From Deltaproteobacteria bacterium RBG_13_52_11 (GTDB taxonomy: Bacteria; Desulfobacterota; B13-G15; RBG-16-54-18), in assembly GCA_001797745.1 (NCBI GenBank), contig MGQF01000026.1, positions 1 through 5,526 on the forward strand: a DNA stretch of 5,526 nucleotides, read 5' to 3'. The translations under genes and the position numbers were made by a program. Position 1 is the first letter of the stretch, and each line of letters opens with the position of its first letter. This document shows positions 1 to 5,526 of this stretch, piece by piece. Below the pieces are notes generated by a model. It saw only the letters and a program-made list of their open reading frames with translations, made no database searches and was not told where the DNA came from.

Positions 1-138
1 CACCGACCCTACCGAGCGGCCCACAGCATAGACAAGGCATTAGAGGAGATCTCGCAGAATAGAGGAGTCCTATATGACCCTGATGTGGTGGATGCCTGCG
101 TCAGGCTTTTTGCCGAAAAAGGGTTTAAGTTCGAATAG
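1..138 (+). CDS. HD-GYP domain protein, C-terminal fragment (5' end missing)
   Basis: Reading from base 1 gives 45 residues and a TAG stop. It opens with HRPYR, continues with IDKALEEI and GVLYDPDVVDAC, and ends with EKGFKFE. From knowledge of the family, this is the typical tail of bacterial HD-GYP cyclic di-GMP phosphodiesterases, downstream of the catalytic HD and GYP motifs. None of the metal ligands lies in this piece, so activity cannot be judged. The upstream part is outside the window. The stop is 26 bases before the ade start, close enough for co-transcription. The fragment begins exactly where the sensor at the other end of the window is cut, with the same two codons (cac cga) and in the same frame, so it may be the missing end of that gene or of a close paralogue. 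Confidence 0.85.
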   Translation, partial: HRPYRAAHSIDKALEEISQNRGVLYDPDVVDACVRLFAEKGFKFE

Positions 139-164
139 CGCTGAAAAAAGTCGTCGATATCACC

Positions 165-1919
165 GTGGACAGCCGTTTTAAAACCATGCATGGGTTGGGG
201 GAATCAACGGATCTCAAAGAAATCATCACATTAGCCAAAGGTGACAAAGAAGTTGATCTCCTGTTGCAAAACGCCCGACTCATCAATGTCTTTTCTGGTA
301 AGATTGAATCCCAGGCCATCGCCATCGCCCGAGGGCAGGTGGTGGGGTTCGGCGAGTACCCTGCCCGGAAGGTAATGGACCTGAAAGGGAGGTTTCTCGC
401 ACCGGGCCTTATCGACGCCCATTGCCACATCGAGAGCAGCATGGTGGGGGTGAGGGAATACGCCAGGGCCGTGCTCCCCCACGGTGTGACGACGGTGGTG
501 ACCGACTTTCACGAGATCGCCAACGTCATGGGTATAAGGGGGATACAACTCATGCGCGAGGGCATCGGATCTATTCCCCTCAACCTTTACTGCATGCTCC
601 CCTCGTGTGTGCCGGCCACCCCTCTCGAGACCGCCGGGGCCGAGATCCAGGCAGAGGACCTTAAATACCTCATACAGGAGGAATGGGTAAGGGGGCTCGG
701 GGAGATGATGAACTTCCCCGGGGTAATCCATGAAGACCCCGAGGTGTTGAAAAAGATCGTGATGGCCCAGGGAAAACGCGTGGATGGGCACGCCCCCGGA
801 TTGAGCGGCAAGGAGTTGATTGCCTATATCGCTGCCGGGATCGCCTCTGATCATGAGTGCACCCGCAGCGCAGAGGCCGAGGAGAAACTACGCCTGGGGA
901 TGTACATCATGATCAGGGAAGGCTCCACAGCCAAGAATCTGGAGGAGCTCATCCGCATCGTCACCCCGGCAAATGCCAGGCGGTGCATGTTCGTCACCGA
1001 CGATTGCCATCCTGAAGACCTCATCGCCAAAGGGGGCGTTGATCACTGCGTAAGAAAGGCCATCCGGCTCGGTCTTGACCCGATCATCGCCATCCAGATG
1101 GCCACCATCAACCCTGCCCTGTACTTCCCCCTCCCAGGCGTCGGGGCAATCGCCCCTGGGCATCGGGCCGACCTCGTGGTGGTAGAAGACCTCAACGAGT
1201 TCAGGATCAACCAGGTCTTCAAAGACGGCCGCCTGATAGCCGGGGAAGGGCAGATCCTCCCCGGGGTTATTGACGAAAAAAAGGTTGCAGCCGAGAATAC
1301 CATTCACCTCCCGCCGATCTCCGCGGAAAAATTTCGGATCAAGGGCCAGGGCACGAGGGTAAAGGTCATCGAGACAATCCCCCAGCAGCTCATCACCAGA
1401 AAGGTGATCCATGCGGTCCCGACAAAAGATGGCTTGGCTGTAGCTGACCCCCGACGCGATATCCTGACGATCGCGGTGATAGAGCGGCATAAAAGGACGG
1501 GGAATATAGGGCTGGGGTTTGTCAAAGGGTTCGGCCTGCGGGACGGTGCCCTCGCCTCCTCCGTGGCCCATGACTCTCACAACATCGTGGTAGTGGGTGT
1601 GGGAAATGATGATATGGCCCAGGCAGTGCAAGGGATCGTTGAGATGCACGGTGGCTTGATAGCTGTTCAAGGGGGGAAAACTTTGGCCTCCCTCCCCTTG
1701 CCCATCGGGGGTCTGATGTCGGATCGATCCATAGAAGAGGTGCGGGATGCGCTCACCCTTATGCACCAAACGGTCAAGGAAATGGGTTGCGCGCTGGAGG
1801 AGCCTTTCATGGCCCTCTCCTTTTTGGCCCTGCCCGTGATCCCGGAGCTCAAGATCACCGACAAGGGCCTCGTGGATGTGACAAAATTCAAGATCGTCCC
1901 TCTGTTCGGGGACTCTTAA
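165..1919 (+). CDS. ade: Adenine deaminase (EC 3.5.4.2)
   Basis: Complete 584-residue protein that should hydrolyse adenine to hypoxanthine and ammonia in cytosolic purine salvage. It belongs to the amidohydrolase superfamily and has the usual AdeC length and layout: a metal-dependent barrel (about residues 75-345) followed by the adenine deaminase C-terminal domain (about 400-580). Visible metal-site candidates are H86 and H88 in DAHCHIESSM, E180 in GLGEMMNFPG, H209 in DGHAPG, H230 in SDHECT and D279 in VTDDCHPEDL. The C-terminal domain carries DSHNIVVVGVGNDDM and LPIGGLMSD, as in the family. No expected key residue is missing. GTG at 165 is the first standard start after an in-frame TAA at 126-128. 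ATG at 186 (577 residues) is equally possible, because neither has a clear Shine-Dalgarno sequence and family homology begins near residue 17. The gene follows an HD-GYP fragment by 26 bases and may be transcribed with it. Identity is very secure; the exact start is not. Confidence 0.96.
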   Translation: MDSRFKTMHGLGESTDLKEIITLAKGDKEVDLLLQNARLINVFSGKIESQAIAIARGQVVGFGEYPARKVMDLKGRFLAPGLIDAHCHIESSMVGVREYARAVLPHGVTTVVTDFHEIANVMGIRGIQLMREGIGSIPLNLYCMLPSCVPATPLETAGAEIQAEDLKYLIQEEWVRGLGEMMNFPGVIHEDPEVLKKIVMAQGKRVDGHAPGLSGKELIAYIAAGIASDHECTRSAEAEEKLRLGMYIMIREGSTAKNLEELIRIVTPANARRCMFVTDDCHPEDLIAKGGVDHCVRKAIRLGLDPIIAIQMATINPALYFPLPGVGAIAPGHRADLVVVEDLNEFRINQVFKDGRLIAGEGQILPGVIDEKKVAAENTIHLPPISAEKFRIKGQGTRVKVIETIPQQLITRKVIHAVPTKDGLAVADPRRDILTIAVIERHKRTGNIGLGFVKGFGLRDGALASSVAHDSHNIVVVGVGNDDMAQAVQGIVEMHGGLIAVQGGKTLASLPLPIGGLMSDRSIEEVRDALTLMHQTVKEMGCALEEPFMALSFLALPVIPELKITDKGLVDVTKFKIVPLFGDS

Positions 1920-1957
1920 TACCTCTTCAGCTCCAGACGTTATCTAGAAAATAAATT

Positions 1958-2015
1958 CTTCTCCTCTCCTGTCGAAGATCCCGCCTTCTTTGTGGCAGGG
2001 AGGGGAGAGGAGAGG
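1958..2015. repeat. G/C-rich imperfect hairpin, REP/MITE-like (copy 1)
   Basis: A perfect 10-bp stem pairs 1960-1969 with 2004-2013 and can be extended by wobble pairing to 1958 and 2015. Inside it, tcccgcc (1979-1985) pairs with ggcaggga (1994-2001), leaving one bulged A and an 8-base loop. The 3' arm lies in a run of 22 purines (1997-2018). It is followed by tatattt, so weak transcription termination for ade is possible, but there is no real T-run. Confidence 0.6.
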
Positions 2016-2044
2016 GGGTATATTTGTAGCCCACCCTCACCCCT

Positions 2045-2076
2045 CCCCTCTCCCGACCAGCGTAGCGGGAGAGGGG
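2045..2076. repeat. Perfect 11-bp inverted repeat, REP-like (copy 2)
   Basis: cccctctcccg (2045-2055) and cgggagagggg (2066-2076) are perfectly complementary around a 10-base loop. The preceding ccctcacccc (2034-2043) together with the ctctccc/gggagag arms resembles a class of dispersed intergenic repeats known from many proteobacteria; that match is from memory of the family. The bases after the stem are gattatag, not a T-run, so a classical intrinsic terminator is unlikely. It lies 29 bases from the first hairpin, and the facing arms (purine-rich 1997-2018, pyrimidine-rich 2030-2054) can partly pair with each other as an alternative fold. Confidence 0.65.
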
Positions 2077-2105
2077 GATTATAGGTATTCATTTGCTGAT
2101 TTTGA

Positions 2106-2155
2106 TTGTCATGTCGGATAGCCTGTCATGGCCGATTTTGAGAAAATAATGACAA
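2106..2155. promoter_or_regulatory. Possible regulator half-sites (TGTCAT/ATGACA)
   Basis: TGTCATG occurs twice in direct orientation (2107-2113 and 2124-2130, 17 bases apart). ATGACAA at 2149-2155 is the exact reverse complement of TTGTCAT at 2106-2112. The word gattttga also occurs twice (2098-2105 and 2134-2141). The cluster ends about 15 bases before the -35 box of the sensor promoter, a sensible place for an activator or repressor. No known regulator is recognised, and chance in A+T-rich DNA is possible. Confidence 0.25.
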
Positions 2156-2170
2156 GATTACCTTTTATTG

Positions 2171-2200
2171 TTGACACAATACATATTGTATAGTTATACT
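2171..2200 (+). promoter_or_regulatory. Sigma-70-type promoter of the sensor unit
   Basis: TTGACA (2171-2176, full match to the -35 consensus) is followed after 18 bases by TATACT (2195-2200, five of six matches to the -10 consensus). The spacer contains acaat-acat-attgt (2176-2189), a short palindrome that could be an operator. Predicted transcription start is near 2207, almost on top of the Shine-Dalgarno sequence at 2207-2212, so the leader would be unusually short. Confidence 0.6.
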
Positions 2201-2206
2201 TCTCTC

Positions 2207-2212
2207 AGGAGG
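2207..2212 (+). promoter_or_regulatory. Strong Shine-Dalgarno sequence for the leader ORF
   Basis: AGGAGG is a full consensus ribosome binding site. The ATG at 2219 lies six bases downstream, a good distance, whereas the ATG at 2215 lies only two bases away, so 2219 is the preferred start. Confidence 0.55.
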
Positions 2213-2218
2213 ATATGT

Positions 2219-2404
2219 ATGATCTTCACATTGTCCTCTGCTCCATTTCCTTTCGTCTCAATGAGCGTCACTGAATACGGGGAACCACATCTACCTGCAA
2301 TACACCGAAGCACCTTCGAGGCTGCGAACACCTCTTTGTCTGCTCAAAGATCTCGTGGCATCGGAAATGTGTGCGATAATCTAGCGGAGAGGTTGCCGGC
2401 ATGA
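2219..2404 (+). CDS. Possible 61-residue leader peptide, unknown function
   Basis: The ORF runs from ATG 2219 to TGA 2404 and would give a 61-residue Ser-rich peptide starting MIFTLSSAPF. I do not recognise it, and it has no signal peptide, membrane helix or motif I can name. Support is contextual: a consensus Shine-Dalgarno sequence at ideal spacing, a promoter directly upstream, and a stop that overlaps the sensor start as ATGA, the classic arrangement for translational coupling. It could be a regulatory leader that sets sensor translation, a small partner protein, or simply the 5' leader of the sensor mRNA with a fortuitous ORF. Against it are its short length, unremarkable codon use and lack of any known homologue. 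About as likely a chance ORF as a real gene. Confidence 0.4.
   Translation: MIFTLSSAPFPFVSMSVTEYGEPHLPAIHRSTFEAANTSLSAQRSRGIGNVCDNLAERLPA
2386..2392 (+). promoter_or_regulatory. Shine-Dalgarno sequence of the sensor gene
   Basis: GGAGAGG ends eight bases before the ATG at 2401 and supports that start. It lies inside the 3' end of the possible leader ORF, so ribosomes finishing that ORF would uncover or occupy it. Confidence 0.6.
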
Positions 2405-5400
2405 AAACAGGCATTAGTTCCATCGCCGCCCGCTGGCCCTGGGTGGCCGCCATCGGCCTGGTCACGTTGGGCCTAGCGGCTGGAGGCTATGCCTATTACC
2501 GCTTTGAGGCTCACCACATCCGGCGAGACAAATACCAAGAAATCGCAGCCATCGCGGACCTGAAGACCAGGCAGATCCAACAGTGGCGTAACGAGCGGCT
2601 TGGCGATGCCCTGAAGACTGCGAGAAGTCCTTTTTTTAGAGAGGCGGTGGCCCAGTGGCTCCAAGACCCCGCAGCCCCCGGGCTCCAATCGGCCCTGCTG
2701 GAACGGTTAAAACTTGAACAGGAAGCGTATGGTTACACCGACGCCCTCCTGCTCGACACGGACAGACGTATGCTGCTCTCTGCCCGCGCAAGGCCCGACC
2801 CTGTGGACGCCGTTGCGAAGCGGGCCGTTAAGGCGGCCCTCGTCGGCCGCACGGCGGTGTTGAGCGACTTCTACCGTTGTCCGCATGGCATTGCCTATCT
2901 GGACGCCGCAGCGCCGGTCCTGAACGCCGAGGGTCGGCCCATGGCCGTGGTGCTCCTGCATACCAACGCGGAAGAGTTTCTCTATCCTCTGATCCAGTCC
3001 TGGCCCACCCCGAGTCGCACCGCTGAAACGCTGCTGGTCCGCAGGGATGGCGAAGCCGTCCTCTTCTTGAACGACCTCCGTCACCAAGCCGACACCGCCC
3101 TGACCCTGCGCGAGCCGCTGACCCGGACCGACCTGCCTGCCGTGCAGGCGGTGCTCGGCAGGCAGGGCATGTTCCAAGGGAGGGACTATCGCAACGCCGA
3201 GGTGCTGGCCGACCTGCGCCCAGTTCCCCAGACACCCTGGTTCATGGTGTCCAAGGCGGATACAGATGAGATCCTGGCCGAGGTGCATTACCGCGCCGGG
3301 GCGATTATCCTCTTTTGCCTCCTCTCCATCCTGCTTGTAGCGGGCACGATTGCCCATGTCTACCGGAGTCGGCAAGAAGCCGAGCGCAGGGAGGCGGAGC
3401 AAGCGCTGCGGGAGAGCGAGGAGAAATATCGTAATGTGGTTGAGCGGGCCAATGATGGCATTGGTATTGCGCAGGATGCAATACTCCACTATGTCAATCC
3501 ACGATTGGCTCAAATGGTAGGGTATTCTGTTGAGGAATTAATCGGTTCGCCCTTCTCCGGTTTTTTCATTCCTGAGGAAGTTCCAAAAATTGTTGATCGC
3601 TACAAGCGCCGTATGGCAGGAGAAGATGTCATACCTATCTATGAGACGGCACTGAGGCATAAGGATGGCAGCAGAATTGAGGTCGAGCTTAACGCAGGTA
3701 TTATTACCTATAAGGGAAAATCCGCAGACCTTGTTTTGGTCAGAGATATCACCGAGCGCAAGCAGGCGGAGGCAAGGACAGAACACCTCAAATTCGTGCT
3801 GCTCGCCATCCGCAGCGTCAACCAGCTCATCACCCGGGAAAAAGATCGTGATCGTCTGATTCAAGGTGCCTGCCACAAACTCATCGAGACGCGCGGCTAC
3901 GATAACGTCTGGATCGCTCTCATAGATGAATCCGGTAGGCTGGCGGCGACTGCGGAAGCCGGTTTGGGCGAGAGATTTCTCCCCCTGGTCGAGCAGTTAG
4001 AGCGTAGCGAGCCACCTCATTGCATGCGAATGGCACTGACGCAGGCAGGCGCTCTGATCATTGAGGACCCGTTCGCCACCTGCGCTGATTGTCCGCTGTC
4101 AAATGGATATGGCGGTAGGAGGGGGATGGCTACCCGGTTGGAACATGACGGGAAGATCTACGGGTTGATGACGGTTTCCATTTCGGGAGACTTTGTCGCA
4201 GACGAGGAAGAGCAGACCCTATTCGGAGAAGTAGCTGAAGACATCGCTTTCGCCCTTTACAGCATAGAACTGGAAGAAAAGCGCAGGCAGGCGACGGCGG
4301 CGGTGCAGGAGAGCGAGGAGCGCTTTCGCACGGTGGTTGAGACGATGAAGGTTGGATTGGGTGCCATCGACGAGAAAGGTGTGCTCACCTACGTCAACGA
4401 GTATTTCAGCAAGATGTTGGGATATACGATAGATGAGATGATCGGACGTCCTACTCTCGACTTTTACTACGATGAGGAGAGTCGTAAGACTCAAGAAGAA
4501 ATATTTGCAAAACGAAGTGCTGGTATGCGAGACCCCACTCCGTACGAGGTTACCTGGAGGAAGAAGGATGGACAGAAGGTCTATTCGATTCTGTCTCCGA
4601 CCCCCATTTTCGATGCCAATGGTCGCTATACAGGCAGTTTTGCAATACATACCGACATCACCGAGCGCAAGCGGGCTGAGGAAGAGCTGCAGGAGTCAGA
4701 AAGCCGCTATAGAACCTTGTTCGAGAGTGCCAGTGACGCTATCTTCATTCTTGATCCAGCAACAGGTCGGTTTATAGATGTAAATCAGACAGCCTGTGAA
4801 CGCCTGGGCTATAGTAGGGAAGAGTTAGTGCAGATGACCCCTCTAGACATAGATTCCCCAGAATATGCACCCTTGGTTCGAGAACGAATCGAAACGTTGC
4901 GCCAACGCGGCCATTTATTTTTCGAAACTGCCCATGTTCGACGGGACGGCACCACCATACCCACGGAAACAAGCAGCCGAATCATCACGTACGCTGGAAA
5001 ACCAGCTGTGCTCAGCATTGCTCGTGACATCACCAGGCGCAAGCAAGCAGAGGAGGAAATCAAACGCGGTTACGAACAACTACAGGATACTTTGCTTGCA
5101 ACGGTTAATGCCCTGGCAGCAACGGTCGAGATGAAAGATCAATATACCGCCGGTCATCAACCGCGGGCAACACTTTTGGCCTGTGCTATTGCTGAGGAGA
5201 TGGGTCTTTCAGCAGGGCAGATCGAGGGCATCCGCATAGCCGCATCCATCCACGACATCGGCAAGATCTTGGTGCCTGCCGAGATCCTTAATAAACCCGG
5301 CCCGTTGACAGAAATCCAATACGAGATGGTTAAAATGCACCCGCGAGCAGGCTTCGATGTATTGAAGGGGATAAAATTCCCGTGGCCGGTGGCCCAGATC

Positions 5401-5526
5401 GTACTTCAGCATCACGAACTGATGGACGGCTCCGGGTATCCCCAGGGGCTTTCAGGTGATGAGATCATGCTCGAGGCGAGGATCTTGACAGTCGCCAATG
5501 TCGTCGAGGCCATGAACGCACACCGA
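2401..5526 (+). CDS. Membrane sensor: Cache-PAS-GAF-PAS-PAS-HD-GYP phosphodiesterase (3' end missing)
   Basis: Frame 1 is open from ATG 2401 to the last base, giving 1042 codons without a stop. TM helices lie at about residues 14-33 and 299-321. Between them is a Cache-like periplasmic sensor that begins with the familiar YQEIAAIADLK...QQWRNERL segment. In the cytoplasm follow PAS1 (about 340-456), GAF (about 478-622), PAS2 (about 636-758), PAS3 (about 764-884), a helical linker, and HD-GYP from about 888. The PAS domains end in DITERK/DITRRK plus QAE or RAE. HD-GYP landmarks are H919, H951-D952 with K955, H980, H1004-H1005 and DGSGYP (1009-1014), so hydrolysis of cyclic di-GMP is the expected activity. 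Odd points are Asn at 1033, where the last conserved HD Asp is expected, and Pro at 921 beside H919. No GGDEF, EAL or kinase domain is present. The protein is cut at AHR in HRPYR; about 43 residues are missing, which the fragment at 1-138 would supply exactly. Confidence 0.93.
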   Translation, partial: MKTGISSIAARWPWVAAIGLVTLGLAAGGYAYYRFEAHHIRRDKYQEIAAIADLKTRQIQQWRNERLGDALKTARSPFFREAVAQWLQDPAAPGLQSALLERLKLEQEAYGYTDALLLDTDRRMLLSARARPDPVDAVAKRAVKAALVGRTAVLSDFYRCPHGIAYLDAAAPVLNAEGRPMAVVLLHTNAEEFLYPLIQSWPTPSRTAETLLVRRDGEAVLFLNDLRHQADTALTLREPLTRTDLPAVQAVLGRQGMFQGRDYRNAEVLADLRPVPQTPWFMVSKADTDEILAEVHYRAGAIILFCLLSILLVAGTIAHVYRSRQEAERREAEQALRESEEKYRNVVERANDGIGIAQDAILHYVNPRLAQMVGYSVEELIGSPFSGFFIPEEVPKIVDRYKRRMAGEDVIPIYETALRHKDGSRIEVELNAGIITYKGKSADLVLVRDITERKQAEARTEHLKFVLLAIRSVNQLITREKDRDRLIQGACHKLIETRGYDNVWIALIDESGRLAATAEAGLGERFLPLVEQLERSEPPHCMRMALTQAGALIIEDPFATCADCPLSNGYGGRRGMATRLEHDGKIYGLMTVSISGDFVADEEEQTLFGEVAEDIAFALYSIELEEKRRQATAAVQESEERFRTVVETMKVGLGAIDEKGVLTYVNEYFSKMLGYTIDEMIGRPTLDFYYDEESRKTQEEIFAKRSAGMRDPTPYEVTWRKKDGQKVYSILSPTPIFDANGRYTGSFAIHTDITERKRAEEELQESESRYRTLFESASDAIFILDPATGRFIDVNQTACERLGYSREELVQMTPLDIDSPEYAPLVRERIETLRQRGHLFFETAHVRRDGTTIPTETSSRIITYAGKPAVLSIARDITRRKQAEEEIKRGYEQLQDTLLATVNALAATVEMKDQYTAGHQPRATLLACAIAEEMGLSAGQIEGIRIAASIHDIGKILVPAEILNKPGPLTEIQYEMVKMHPRAGFDVLKGIKFPWPVAQIVLQHHELMDGSGYPQGLSGDEIMLEARILTVANVVEAMNAHR
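3745..3771 (+). repeat. PAS-boundary direct repeat, copy 1
   Basis: DNA encoding DITERKQAE at the end of PAS1. It matches the copy at 4654 at 24 of 27 positions and the copy at 5026 at 22 of 27. The shared core is atcaccgagcgcaagc with copy 2. Confidence 0.7.
4654..4680 (+). repeat. PAS-boundary direct repeat, copy 2
   Basis: DNA encoding DITERKRAE at the end of PAS2. The start of PAS2 also repeats the start of PAS1: gagagcgaggag occurs at 3412-3423 and at 4309-4320, encoding part of ESEE. Confidence 0.7.
5026..5052 (+). repeat. PAS-boundary direct repeat, copy 3
   Basis: DNA encoding DITRRKQAE at the end of PAS3, just before the helical linker to HD-GYP. It is more diverged from copies 1 and 2, with Arg in place of the usual Glu. 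Confidence 0.6.

Larger units (their letters stand above)
1920..2218. other. Noncoding region between ade and the sensor unit
   Basis: I see no convincing gene here on either strand. The first half holds two adjacent G/C-rich hairpins (1958-2015 and 2045-2076). The middle (about 2085-2170) is A+T-rich and contains short repeated TGTCAT/ATGACA words. The end carries a sigma-70-like promoter and a Shine-Dalgarno sequence reading into the sensor unit. The layout suggests ade and the sensor are separate transcription units. From 2219 to 2400 only the uncertain leader ORF is present. Confidence 0.7.

Noticed and set aside
231..1769. Long minus-strand ORFs opposite ade (207 and 293 codons)
   Set aside because: They lie fully inside a confidently identified gene, their proteins show no family motif, and they are expected shadows of G+C-rich coding sequence.
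1998..2018. G-quadruplex
   Set aside because: Only three runs of three or more G are present; a four-run, three-layer quadruplex cannot form without counting two-base runs.
2045..2076. Intrinsic (Rho-independent) terminator
   Set aside because: The stem is good, but gattatag follows it instead of a T-run on either strand.
2707..3513. Minus-strand ORF of 268 codons opposite the Cache region
   Set aside because: The + strand frame is continuous with a recognisable sensor protein, and the reverse product is rich in His, Gly and Arg with no domain, as is usual for antisense shadows.
4219..4650. Minus-strand ORF of 143 codons opposite PAS2
   Set aside because: It overlaps clear PAS coding sequence and has no ribosome binding site or recognisable motif.
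4681..5160. Histidine kinase or GGDEF module after the PAS domains
   Set aside because: No kinase H-box or N-box and no GGDEF motif; the linker leads directly into HD-GYP.
1..5526. Small plasmid or phage circle
   Set aside because: The matching ends allow a circle, but there is no replication initiator, partition, mobilisation, recombinase or phage gene, and only six bases overlap.
1..5526. CRISPR array, tRNA, rRNA or insertion sequence
   Set aside because: No regularly spaced repeats, RNA gene signatures or transposase-like coding sequence were seen.

Overview
The window looks like a whole short contig from an environmental bacterium with mid-range G+C. The HD-GYP, PAS and Cache module style resembles Desulfobacterota and related anaerobic lineages, but that placement is an inference from protein style only. 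All supported genes are on the + strand. In order they are: the last 45 codons of an HD-GYP phosphodiesterase gene (1-138); a complete adenine deaminase gene, ade (165-1919); a noncoding stretch with two G/C-rich hairpins and a good sigma-70-type promoter (about 1920-2218); a possible 61-codon leader ORF (2219-2404); and a very long gene that starts at 2401 and stays open to the last base (1042 codons).

The long gene encodes a membrane-bound sensor. Its order is TM helix, periplasmic Cache-like domain, TM helix, PAS, GAF, PAS, PAS and a C-terminal HD-GYP domain, so it should adjust cyclic di-GMP in response to a signal outside the cell and several inside it. The possible leader ORF has a strong Shine-Dalgarno sequence and overlaps the sensor start as ATGA, so the two may be translationally coupled.

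The most striking point is how the window ends. The sensor is cut after the codons for Ala-His-Arg in the conserved HRPYR segment of HD-GYP, and the window begins with His-Arg-Pro-Tyr-Arg of an HD-GYP, in frame. The last six bases equal the first six (caccga), and joining them would give a complete HD-GYP of about 1085 residues. The contig may therefore be a circle or tandem unit of about 5520 bp, or an assembly broken at a sequence shared by two paralogues. I favour the assembly explanation because no replication or mobility gene is present.

Other points of interest are an Asn where the HD domain normally has its last metal-binding Asp, a cysteine cluster in the GAF domain, near-identical DNA repeats at the PAS boundaries, and a sharp G+C drop where the periplasmic module meets the PAS modules. 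No RNA genes, CRISPR arrays or insertion sequences were seen.
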